From NCBI GenBank assembly GCA_023954595.1, contig JAGSHJ010000011.1:1-20373 (forward strand): a stretch of 20,373 nucleotides of DNA, written 5' to 3'. Under the pieces are notes generated by a model, which made no database searches, was not told where the DNA came from, and saw nothing but the letters and a program-made list of their open reading frames with translations. Shown in pieces: positions 7,585 through 13,958 of this stretch. Origin of the DNA: Bacteriovoracaceae bacterium (GTDB taxonomy: Bacteria; Bdellovibrionota; Bacteriovoracia; Bacteriovoracales; Bacteriovoracaceae). The stretch's first letter is position 1; each line of letters opens with the position of its first letter. The translations under genes were made by a program, and so were the position numbers.

Positions 7585-7974
7585 ATGAGTATGCTTAAAA
7601 GTCGCGACTTACAAAATTTAAATCCAAAGAAAATGAACAAGCTCATTCTTGTTCCGCTTTTTTTGTATTTCTTATTTTGTTCTGTAATGCACGACCCTAA
7701 AGTCGCAGTAGATGATTCACCAAATAAGCCATTTTTTAATGAGCTTATTCTAAGTGTTAGTGCTACGGCGATCAACGCAATGCAGGCCACAGGTCTTCAT
7801 AAGAGAAGAGTCCAAGAGCATTTCACAAGTTGGATCAATTCCAATAGTACAGCAACAAATTCATCCCCAGTTCTATTGTATTTCACGCTAATAGCACTGA
7901 TGGGATTTCACGCCTTTAAATTTCAACTGTTATCGAAGTCCTTATTAATAAGAGCACCCTCCAAGATTTCTTAG
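7585..7974 (+). CDS. Hypothetical small membrane/exported protein (up to 129 aa)
   Basis: The frame opens at 7585 (also ATG at 7591), but the ATG at 7633 gives a more normal exported protein: MNKLILVPLFLYFLF starts a signal-like segment directly. None of the starts has a good Shine-Dalgarno. After the first hydrophobic stretch come KVAVDDSPNK, a polar helix-rich middle (ATAINAMQATGLHKRRVQEHF), a second hydrophobic span (VLLYFTLIALMGFHAF) and a basic tail ending RAPSKIS. A Cys at SVMH-proximal position (LFLYFLFCSVM) could even be a lipidation site, though the lipobox is poor. The family is not recognised. The 70-aa minus-strand frame at 7578-7790 overlaps it and is judged spurious. Divergent from the 103-aa gene with about 100 bp between. 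Confidence 0.5.
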   Translation: MSMLKSRDLQNLNPKKMNKLILVPLFLYFLFCSVMHDPKVAVDDSPNKPFFNELILSVSATAINAMQATGLHKRRVQEHFTSWINSNSTATNSSPVLLYFTLIALMGFHAFKFQLLSKSLLIRAPSKIS

Positions 7975-8001
7975 ATCTAAAAAATTCTAAGTAAATTAAC
8001 G

Positions 8002-8020
8002 TTGGCCATGTATTGGCCAT
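8002..8020 (+). repeat. Tandem TTGGCCAT repeat before the 170-aa gene
   Basis: Two copies of TTGGCCAT (8002-8009 and 8013-8020) lie 11 bp apart, each containing the palindrome TGGCCA, immediately upstream of the ribosome binding site of the next gene. Spacing of one helical turn suggests a protein binding site or a small RNA structure in the leader; the function is unknown. Confidence 0.4.
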
Positions 8021-8032
8021 AGAGGGATGTAT

Positions 8033-8545
8033 ATGAAAATACTAAAAAGAAAGGGCACTTTCGTGTCTGTGGTTTTCCTTCTCTGTGCACTTGTAGGTTT
8101 CATAAGCTCACAAATAACAAGCTCAGAAGGAGTTATTAAAGGTCGTTTTGTTAATATTCAATCACCCATGACGCCATTGGGCTCATATGAATTAATATTA
8201 TTTGTTAAAGGTGATGGGGCCAGACTAAGAATCGCTGACGAGAATGTATATAAAGAATTGCTAAACACCAATGCTGAGAGTATTGAGGGAGTATACTCCC
8301 AAAGTCTATTAGGCGAGTTTTTAGGATTATCACCTGAATTGAAATCTTATAAGAACCTCTCTAGAGAAGCTGATAACTTTGATAGTGAAGATCACCTGGC
8401 ACAATTAAAGCTTGATCAAACAAGTAGCTGTGTATTGTTTGGAAGCCTATACAGCAATAAGGAGCTCTTTAATAAGGTGGTAGCTCATTTAGAGATGAAT
8501 CAAGCGAGTGCTATGAAAATCATTGAACAATGTAGATTTAAATAG
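8033..8545 (+). CDS. Hypothetical membrane-anchored or secreted protein (170 aa)
   Basis: The frame also has an ATG at 8027, but AGAGGG at 8021-8026 is directly adjacent to it and six bases before the ATG at 8033, so the latter is preferred. The protein begins with a basic stretch MKILKRKG, followed by one hydrophobic span (TFVSVVFLLCALVGFISS), then a soluble domain of about 140 residues with mixed beta (GVIKGRFVNIQ, SYELILFVKGDGARLRIAD) and helical parts (NKVVAHLEMNQASAMKIIEQC). Two cysteines (in QTSSCVLFG and EQCRFK) might pair in the periplasm. I do not recognise the domain. It is monocistronic, and its stop lies 19 bases from the 3' end of the convergent cyclase-like gene. Confidence 0.7.
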   Translation: MKILKRKGTFVSVVFLLCALVGFISSQITSSEGVIKGRFVNIQSPMTPLGSYELILFVKGDGARLRIADENVYKELLNTNAESIEGVYSQSLLGEFLGLSPELKSYKNLSREADNFDSEDHLAQLKLDQTSSCVLFGSLYSNKELFNKVVAHLEMNQASAMKIIEQCRFK

Positions 8546-8564
8546 TTGGAGAAAACGTTCTAGA

Positions 8565-9299
8565 CTATAGATGCTCTAGGACTTCTTCTTTTGTATAGAG
8601 AATAGGGCAAACTGGTGATTCACTGGCACCTTCAAGAGGGAGGGCGAAAGCACTCATGAAGTAGGTCCCTGCAGGAACTTCATCTAGGTCTAGACACTCC
8701 ATAATTAAAGCACATTGAAATAAGGTGTTGTGAATAGGCCTTTGCTTTTTTCCGGGCATGAAGTCAGATGACTTCCAGCTTGTGCCATAGAGTTTCAGCC
8801 TTTCACCTTTCGTAATATAATCTGCAGCTTCTTGTGAGAGAATTAGGACGTAGTTTGGATCATGAAGTCCCAAACTATTTAATGGAGTCTTTTCTAGGGA
8901 TATAATAAGCCTCTCTGGTACTTGTTCAGAGCCTGTAACTTCCTTTAGAGCATTCTCTATCTGATCTTTGGAAATCTCCCAGATCATTACACCGTCAATT
9001 GATGGATGAGATTTAAACTCATTACCCTTCAATTTTAAGACAACGGTCTTGCCCCAAAAGTGTTGATGGTGATCTTTATTAAAGTAATGTTCAATTGTGC
9101 TACCACCGCTTTGTGTGTGAGCAGGTGTTTCAATATGCGGTAGACTGTGTGGCTTTAATGTATAAGATGAATAATTCACTGGAGGAGAGCTTTCTGCCTT
9201 GGAGTCGATGTCGTAGATTACATTTTTTTTATAGGGACTTCCTTCAAACCACATACCTTCAAAACTTTCTCTTATAATAGGACTTAAAATATACGGCAC
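8565..9299 (-). CDS. Cyclase family protein (kynurenine formamidase-like metal hydrolase)
   Basis: The 244-aa protein fits the cyclase/kynurenine-formamidase family (about 210-260 aa). The metal-binding signature HxGTHxDxPxH appears in altered form as H51-SLP-H55-I-E57-TPA-H61: the three histidines are kept, Glu replaces Asp and LP replaces GT. Downstream, LSQEAADYI (155-163), RPIHNTLFQCALIMECLDLDEVPAGTYFMSAFALPLEGASESPV (187-230) matches the family's P-x-H...L...N-L-x-x-L-P-x-G...P-L-x-x-x-G-x-x-x-x-P ending. Members hydrolyse N-formylkynurenine, isatin or cyclic amides, or act in polyketide cyclisation; the substrate here is open. The start codon is GTG, preceded by GAGGTG. It stands alone on the minus strand. 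Confidence 0.82.
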   Translation of the reverse strand: MPYILSPIIRESFEGMWFEGSPYKKNVIYDIDSKAESSPPVNYSSYTLKPHSLPHIETPAHTQSGGSTIEHYFNKDHHQHFWGKTVVLKLKGNEFKSHPSIDGVMIWEISKDQIENALKEVTGSEQVPERLIISLEKTPLNSLGLHDPNYVLILSQEAADYITKGERLKLYGTSWKSSDFMPGKKQRPIHNTLFQCALIMECLDLDEVPAGTYFMSAFALPLEGASESPVCPILYTKEEVLEHL

Positions 9300-9503
9300 G
9301 CTTCACCTCGGACTAATTTTAATAGCTAAATAAAATTGTAAGAAAAATGAGTGATACTGGATACTCCTAATTTATATTTAACCTCAAGTGATTGAATTTA
9401 TTCGAATCTGGTGATTGATCCATTTTTTTTTGAACCATTTCACCTTGGCCAACGTCTATAGGTTACCCTTAGCAATTATGCTAAAAATCTTCTGGAGTTT
9501 ATT

Positions 9504-9764
9504 ATGAAGAGAATCTTTGCAATTCTAAGTATAGGACTTTTATTTTCCCTAAATGCAATGGCGGATAGAGCGGCACGTAAGCAAGTTGCTATCGATGCGT
9601 GTGAATCTAAAGAACTAAGTGCTACTTGCTCTTTTGAAGGTCGAAGAGGCTCAGTAGAAGGAACATGTGTAGAGGATAGGCGCGATGCTAGTGTCCTAAT
9701 TTGTAAAGATCCCAATAGGCCAAAAAGAGGCGAGAGAGGTCAAAGAGGTCAAAGAGAGCAGTAA
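9504..9764 (+). CDS. Small secreted four-cysteine protein with Arg/Gly tail
   Basis: An 86-aa protein with a clear signal peptide (MKRIFAILSIGLLFSLNAMA, cleavage after Ala20). The mature part has four cysteines, C33, C42, C55 and C67, in the order DAC...ATCSFEGRRGSVEGTC...LICKDP. The spacing resembles a recurrent small periplasmic protein motif (A-C-x-x-K...C-x-F...G...G-T-C...C-x-P) that I have seen annotated only as hypothetical. Two disulfides are likely after export. The C-terminus is unusual: PKRGERGQRGQREQ, a short Arg-Gly-Gln repeat with strong positive charge, possibly nucleic-acid or surface binding. TGGAG lies just upstream of the ATG. It converges on tetR across a hairpin. Confidence 0.8.
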   Translation: MKRIFAILSIGLLFSLNAMADRAARKQVAIDACESKELSATCSFEGRRGSVEGTCVEDRRDASVLICKDPNRPKRGERGQRGQREQ

Positions 9765-9782
9765 ATAAGAAAATATATTGAG

Positions 9783-9811
9783 GCACGATAGGAGAGAGAG
9801 GCCTATCGTGC
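9783..9811. terminator. Bidirectional terminator hairpin between the Cys4 gene and tetR
   Basis: A perfect 10-bp stem (GCACGATAGG / CCTATCGTGC) with a 9-base purine-rich loop, followed by CTTTAG on the plus strand, fills the 48-bp gap between two convergent genes. On the minus strand the hairpin is followed by an AT-rich stretch (CTCAATATATTTTC). Confidence 0.7.
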
Positions 9812-9812
9812 T

Positions 9813-10409
9813 TTAGTCACAAAAAGACTTCATAAAGAAATCGACAGTTGATTGGCCAACCTTCACAAGGTCTAGGTCATCTTTTTTCTTTAAATTCATA
9901 AGAAGTGGCCAATAGATTTGTCCTTTGAGAATTGAATGAAATTGACCTGCCATGTCCTCTGGAGCCACGCTCGCGGTTAGCTTCTTATCCGTTTGAGCAG
10001 ACCTGATCCAAGCAACAAACATAGAATCAGATTTATTTAAGCGATCCATTTGTTCTTGTGATGGCATGCGATTTTTAAATAGTTCACCAATAACAATCTT
10101 TGAAATTTTTAAAAAAGAATCATTAAGCGTGAGCTTTATTTTTGTCTCAACTATGCTCTCGATTTGCTGCTTTATAGATATCTCACTTGAGTATTTAAAC
10201 TGGTACATGATTTCTACTTGATCCAGCACTTCATCAATAAGGGCATCGTAGAGCTCGGCCTTGGTGGAGTAATATTTATAAAGGGTTCGTTTTGAGACTC
10301 CAGCTTGCTCTGCAATATTATGCATTGAGGCCGCATCCACTCCCTTGGACAGAAACTCTTCTGTTGCTGCAATGATGATCTGGTCAATCTTTTCTTGTTT
10401 CTTATTCAT
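9813..10409 (-). CDS. TetR/AcrR family transcriptional regulator
   Basis: A 198-aa protein with the N-terminal TetR helix-turn-helix: IIIAATEEFLSKGVDAASMHNIAEQAGVSKRTLYKYYSTKAELYDALIDE, with the recognition helix around 38-46 (GVSKRTLYKYY). The C-terminal ligand domain (about 60-198) is helical, as expected, and its family was not resolved. It is divergent from the metallo-beta-lactamase-fold/DOPA-dioxygenase-like pair, and two palindromic operators lie in the 173-bp gap. The natural model is a repressor of its own gene and of that pair, relieved by a hydrophobic or aromatic ligand. Confidence 0.92.
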   Translation of the reverse strand: MNKKQEKIDQIIIAATEEFLSKGVDAASMHNIAEQAGVSKRTLYKYYSTKAELYDALIDEVLDQVEIMYQFKYSSEISIKQQIESIVETKIKLTLNDSFLKISKIVIGELFKNRMPSQEQMDRLNKSDSMFVAWIRSAQTDKKLTASVAPEDMAGQFHSILKGQIYWPLLMNLKKKDDLDLVKVGQSTVDFFMKSFCD

Positions 10410-10444
10410 GTAACCGCTTGTTATTTATATGTTTTAGTAATTTT

Positions 10445-10462
10445 GTATACACTTGTGTTTAC
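10445..10462. promoter_or_regulatory. Probable TetR operator 1
   Basis: GTATACACTTGTGTTTAC is an 8+2+8 inverted repeat with one mismatch. It lies 36 bp from the tetR start codon, so probably over the tetR promoter. It matches the second copy at 10497-10514 at 15 of 18 positions (16 of 18 against its reverse complement). Assigned to the adjacent TetR protein by position. Confidence 0.7.
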
Positions 10463-10496
10463 TTTGGTGTTGTATCATTTACTAGTCTCAACTATG

Positions 10497-10514
10497 GTAA
10501 ACACATGTGTGTAC
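10497..10514. promoter_or_regulatory. Probable TetR operator 2
   Basis: GTAAACACATGTGTGTAC is an 8+2+8 inverted repeat with one mismatch, 69 bp before the start of the metallo-beta-lactamase-fold gene. Its centre is 52 bp from that of operator 1, close to five helical turns, so two bound dimers would sit on the same face of the DNA. Confidence 0.7.
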
Positions 10515-10582
10515 TTTACGAGAGTTAAAGTAGTAGTTCAAGTGAAATTTGATTTAGTAAAAAACGAAATAGGAATATTGAT

Positions 10583-11683
10583 ATGAAAACTATAATTGCA
10601 TTAATAGCTATTTTATTAGCAGGGAGATTAGTTGTGGGATGTTCAAGCTTTGGTACACGTCCAGATAAAAACTATAAAAAGGCCTACATAAGTTCAGGCA
10701 ACTTTAATAAAGAAAAAAATATCTTTGAAAATAGAAGACCAAATCTTATCTCTGAGATGAAAAAAAACAATTTGAATTGGGGTCTATTGAAGGAGTGGTT
10801 CAGTGGTGGTGTTGATCGTGTACCGGCAAAAGCATTACCTGAAGTAAGACCAGATATTGAAGCATTCGTAAATAACAAAGAAGGCGCAAAGGTTATTTGG
10901 TTTGGCCACTCTACGTTTTTACTTAATCTAAATGGTGTCACCGTTTTAGTGGATCCAGTATTTGGAGATGCTGCATCCCCGGTTAGTTGGATGGTTAAGA
11001 GATTTCAAAGGCCAGTTCTAGATCTTGATGAGTTGCCTGAGATAGACTTTATTTTAATTTCACATGATCACTACGATCATTTAGATATGCCAACAGTTAA
11101 ACATTTCAAAGATAAGAAAACTGTTTTCATAACACCACTAGGTGTTGGTTCTCATCTAACAGGTTGGGGAATTGCTAAAGATAGAATTGTTGAAAGAGAT
11201 TGGTGGGAGTCCATCATTATGGGGGAGACTACATTTGTAGCAACACCTGCTCAGCATTTCTCAGGCCGAAATGGCATCTATGACAATGAAACACTTTGGG
11301 CGTCTTGGGTTATCCAGTCAAAGAATCATAATATCTACTTTAGTGGCGACTCTGGCTATGATGTGCATTTTAAAGAAATTGGTGAAAAATATGGGCCATT
11401 TGATATGGCATTTATAGAAAGTGGACAATACAATGAGAAGTGGAAAGAAGTACATATGATGCCTGAGGACGCTATTAAGGCCTACGAAGACTTAGGTGCC
11501 AAAAAGTTCTTTCCGGTTCACTGGGGAATGTTTGAGCTATCCTTTCATACTTGGTACGAGCCTATAGTGAGGGTTTCTAAACTCTCAGAACAAAATGGTG
11601 TTAATCTTGTTTCACCAATTATAGGTGAGGCAGTAAATATTGATGAAGATTATGTCTCAAAGAGCTGGTGGGAACTTGAATAA
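10583..11683 (+). CDS. NAPE-PLD/UlaG-like MBL-fold hydrolase, probable lipoprotein
   Basis: The 366-aa protein has an N-terminal hydrophobic segment ending in LVVGC (Cys20), a plausible lipobox, although Arg15 interrupts the hydrophobic run. Next is a metallo-beta-lactamase domain: IWFGHSTFLLNLNG (105-118), DPVF, SHDHYDHLD (H161, H163, D165, H166), PAQHFSGR (His225), YFSGDSGYD (Asp256), HMMPEDA (His291) and FPVHWGMF (His313). GHST, HxHxDHLD, PAQHxSGR and the final H-x-W-G are typical of NAPE-hydrolysing phospholipase D and its bacterial relatives, which use a zinc pair to hydrolyse phosphodiester or related bonds. Substrate (lipid, lactone or other) is unknown. TAGGAA precedes the ATG. It leads a two-gene operon under the divergent TetR regulator. 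Confidence 0.9.
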   Translation: MKTIIALIAILLAGRLVVGCSSFGTRPDKNYKKAYISSGNFNKEKNIFENRRPNLISEMKKNNLNWGLLKEWFSGGVDRVPAKALPEVRPDIEAFVNNKEGAKVIWFGHSTFLLNLNGVTVLVDPVFGDAASPVSWMVKRFQRPVLDLDELPEIDFILISHDHYDHLDMPTVKHFKDKKTVFITPLGVGSHLTGWGIAKDRIVERDWWESIIMGETTFVATPAQHFSGRNGIYDNETLWASWVIQSKNHNIYFSGDSGYDVHFKEIGEKYGPFDMAFIESGQYNEKWKEVHMMPEDAIKAYEDLGAKKFFPVHWGMFELSFHTWYEPIVRVSKLSEQNGVNLVSPIIGEAVNIDEDYVSKSWWELE

Positions 11684-11695
11684 AGAGAGAAGGCT

Positions 11696-12031
11696 ATGGA
11701 TATAGAATATTATCACTTTCACTTGTATTACGAGCCTGAAAATATCGATCAGGCCTCAAAGCTTAGAGATCAAATTGGAGAGTGCTTTGATGTAGCACTG
11801 GGTAGATTGTGGGATCGGCCTGTTGGACCTCACCCAATAGGATCTTGCCAAATAAGTGTATCTGTTGAGTTGTTTCAAGAGGTTCTAGTCTGGCTTATGG
11901 AGAATCGAAGGGGCATTGATGTGTTTATTCATCCTGCAACAGGGGATGACTTAAAAGATCACAGCGAACATGCCATGTGGCTTGGTAGAAGTTATCCGCT
12001 AAAGCTAGATATGTTTAGATCACGAAGTTAG
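11696..12031 (+). CDS. DOPA 4,5-dioxygenase family protein
   Basis: A 111-aa protein of the length and motif set of the small DOPA 4,5-dioxygenase-like family: the HFHLYY start with H7 and H9, GPHP (44-47), and the signature FIHPATGDDLKDHSEHAMWLG (77-97). In fungal and bacterial relatives this fold cleaves catechol rings extradiol-wise (as in betalain or L-DOPA metabolism), but many bacterial members are of unknown function. It is 12 bases after the MBL-fold gene with a purine-rich AGAGAAGG ribosome binding site, so it shares that gene's TetR-type control. The TAG stop overlaps by two bases the TAA stop of the convergent radD. Confidence 0.85.
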   Translation: MDIEYYHFHLYYEPENIDQASKLRDQIGECFDVALGRLWDRPVGPHPIGSCQISVSVELFQEVLVWLMENRRGIDVFIHPATGDDLKDHSEHAMWLGRSYPLKLDMFRSRS

Positions 12032-13800
12032 TAGCTACCTGGTGTGGAGAGGTTTCTTTTAGAAGTAAGCTCCTCTGAGAAAATCTTCTCGGTAACCTTC
12101 CAAAATTTGTCCTGCTTTCGAGCAATAATAAATGTTGGCGCTCTAAAGCTTGCTTGATTCGTTATAACATCACTAGGTGTTTTTATTGTGAGATCAATCT
12201 CAGGTCTTTTTAAGTGTGAACGAAGAAAATCAATATTAAACTTCTTTAGATCTGATGCTGAATTTAAAAAATGAAACTCACTAACGTATTCAGCGTCACA
12301 ATCATAGTATCTTATTTCCAAAAATGCTTTTGAATTTTTATCTGTTCTTTCCAGGTATTCAACCGTATCAGGGCGAAGTACGTGGGCTTTTTTAGAAAGT
12401 CTTGCTTGTTTGAGCTTTGAGTCTGCGTCAACTAATGTGGCCTTGCAACTTGTACACTCGCGAGCACTTACATCATTCTCTTTTCCACAACTATGACATA
12501 GTTTAAATCTGAACCTAAAGCCACATGGCATGGGCTCCATAGTATCTAAGTCGAGGGCCGCACCTTTACACTTTCTGCCGTAATGCTCCACTATTTCGCC
12601 TTCGAGGTTTAGCTTGCCCCAAAAGTTATTGTCATGGCCACACTTTGGACATGGAATAAGTACCTGAACACTTTCTTTGTTTGGTTTTTTATCTGCAACT
12701 TCTGGGGAGTAGATATTATGTCCCATGCCCGTGTAGTCTAGGACAAAGCAGTCTTTTTTCCCCGGATCAAGTCTAAGTCCACGTCCAACGATTTGTTGGT
12801 AGAGACTTACAGACTCTGTAGGCCTAAGAATTGCCACAACATCAACATGAGGTGCATCAAAGCCTGTGGTTAATACAGATACATTAACAAGGTATTTGAA
12901 CTTTCGTTGTTTAAATTCTTCAATAATCCTATCTCTACTAGCAATGTCCGTGTCTCCTAGAACTAAGCGGGCCTGCCCTTCAGGTAAATAGTCCAGAATT
13001 TCTTTAGCGTGTTTGACTGTGGCACTAAAGATCATGACACCCTGTCTTTCATATCGTTCTGTGATGTCTATGATGTTGTTTATAATGAGGGGGGTGAGTC
13101 TTTTTTGATTTTTTAATAACTCTTCAACCTCTGCAACCGTATACATTCTATCTTTTTCAGTAAGCTCAGAAAAATCATAGGATGTTACGGGGATATCAAC
13201 TTTCACAGGAGTCGTGAGGTATTTGTTTTTAATCATATAACTCAAAGGCAGCTCGTAGACACACTGCTTGAAGAATCGCTCTTTCTCGCTTCTGAGTTCT
13301 CCCTCATGAGAGTATTCATAAATCCAACCAAGACCTAATCTGTACGGAGTTGCAGTAAGGCCTAGAACACACAAGTCTGGGTTTTGTTCTCTAAGACTGG
13401 ATATTACTGTTTGATATTGGCTTTCTCCTTCCTCAGCAACCCTGTGACACTCATCAATGACTAGGAGAGTGAAGTCTTTGAAGAATTCCTTTGGGGCACG
13501 TGCAACAGATTGTACACTTCCAAAAATAGCTTTTTGATTACTTTCTTTTCTACCAAGCCCTGCGGAATAAATTCCGGCCTCAAGCTCGTAGGAGATATAT
13601 TTTGAATGATTCTGTTCAACGAGCTCTTTTACGTGGGCAAGTACTAAAACCCTGCCTTTAGCAATCTTTGCAAGTTGGGCTATAACGAGACTTTTTCCGG
13701 CCCCCGTAGGTAGAGTTATTACGGCCGGATCTCTTTTTTTTCTAAAATAGTTCAGAGCACTGTCTACTGCTTCTTGTTGGTAAGGTCTTAATTTGTACAT
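12028..13800 (-). CDS. radD: RadD, SF2 DNA repair helicase-like ATPase
   Basis: The 590-aa protein is close in length and motif order to E. coli RadD (YejH, 586 aa). Motifs: N-terminal LRPYQQEAVD (4-13), Walker A TLPTGAGKS (29-37), Walker B VIDECHR (114-120), GLTATPYRL (147-155), SAT (259-261), GFDAPHVD (313-320) and QIVGRGLR (336-343). Behind the helicase core is a cysteine-rich region with two CxxC-type pairs in each half (C384, C387, C411, C426; C435, C438, C449, C452), likely zinc sites as expected for RadD. RadD acts with SSB in processing recombination intermediates and radiation or crosslink damage. It stands alone in the minus direction and shares a palindrome-rich gap with the divergent U32 gene. 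Confidence 0.93.
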   Translation of the reverse strand: MYKLRPYQQEAVDSALNYFRKKRDPAVITLPTGAGKSLVIAQLAKIAKGRVLVLAHVKELVEQNHSKYISYELEAGIYSAGLGRKESNQKAIFGSVQSVARAPKEFFKDFTLLVIDECHRVAEEGESQYQTVISSLREQNPDLCVLGLTATPYRLGLGWIYEYSHEGELRSEKERFFKQCVYELPLSYMIKNKYLTTPVKVDIPVTSYDFSELTEKDRMYTVAEVEELLKNQKRLTPLIINNIIDITERYERQGVMIFSATVKHAKEILDYLPEGQARLVLGDTDIASRDRIIEEFKQRKFKYLVNVSVLTTGFDAPHVDVVAILRPTESVSLYQQIVGRGLRLDPGKKDCFVLDYTGMGHNIYSPEVADKKPNKESVQVLIPCPKCGHDNNFWGKLNLEGEIVEHYGRKCKGAALDLDTMEPMPCGFRFRFKLCHSCGKENDVSARECTSCKATLVDADSKLKQARLSKKAHVLRPDTVEYLERTDKNSKAFLEIRYYDCDAEYVSEFHFLNSASDLKKFNIDFLRSHLKRPEIDLTIKTPSDVITNQASFRAPTFIIARKQDKFWKVTEKIFSEELTSKRNLSTPGSY

Positions 13801-13827
13801 GGAACAAATATTACCTGTTTTAATTTG

Positions 13828-13840
13828 ATTAGTAACTAAT
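13828..13840. promoter_or_regulatory. Short palindrome in the radD-U32 divergent gap
   Basis: ATTAGT-A-ACTAAT is a perfect 6-1-6 inverted repeat, 28 bp upstream of the radD start. A looser 7-bp inverted repeat (TTATTCG / CGAATAA, 13858-13864 and 13878-13884) lies nearby. Either could be an operator or promoter element; neither resembles an SOS box. Confidence 0.35.
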
Positions 13841-13958
13841 GAGTATTAAGTATCTGATTATTCGAATGGAGGCAGTCCGAATAAGTGTGAATAAATTATA
13901 TTTTTAGGCCTAGAAACAACTCCTAGATATCCATAATCACTTAATTCTGCTAGTTTCC

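Noticed and set aside
7578..7790. 70-codon minus-strand frame
   Set aside because: It lies antisense to the better-supported 129-aa frame, has no ribosome site and no recognisable features.
9095..9277. 60-codon plus-strand frame inside the cyclase-like gene
   Set aside because: Antisense to a recognised gene, no ribosome site, no domain.
10395..10586. 63-codon plus-strand frame across the tetR-MBL gap
   Set aside because: It covers both TetR operators and the divergent promoter region, has low-complexity Val/Leu/Tyr composition and no ribosome site.
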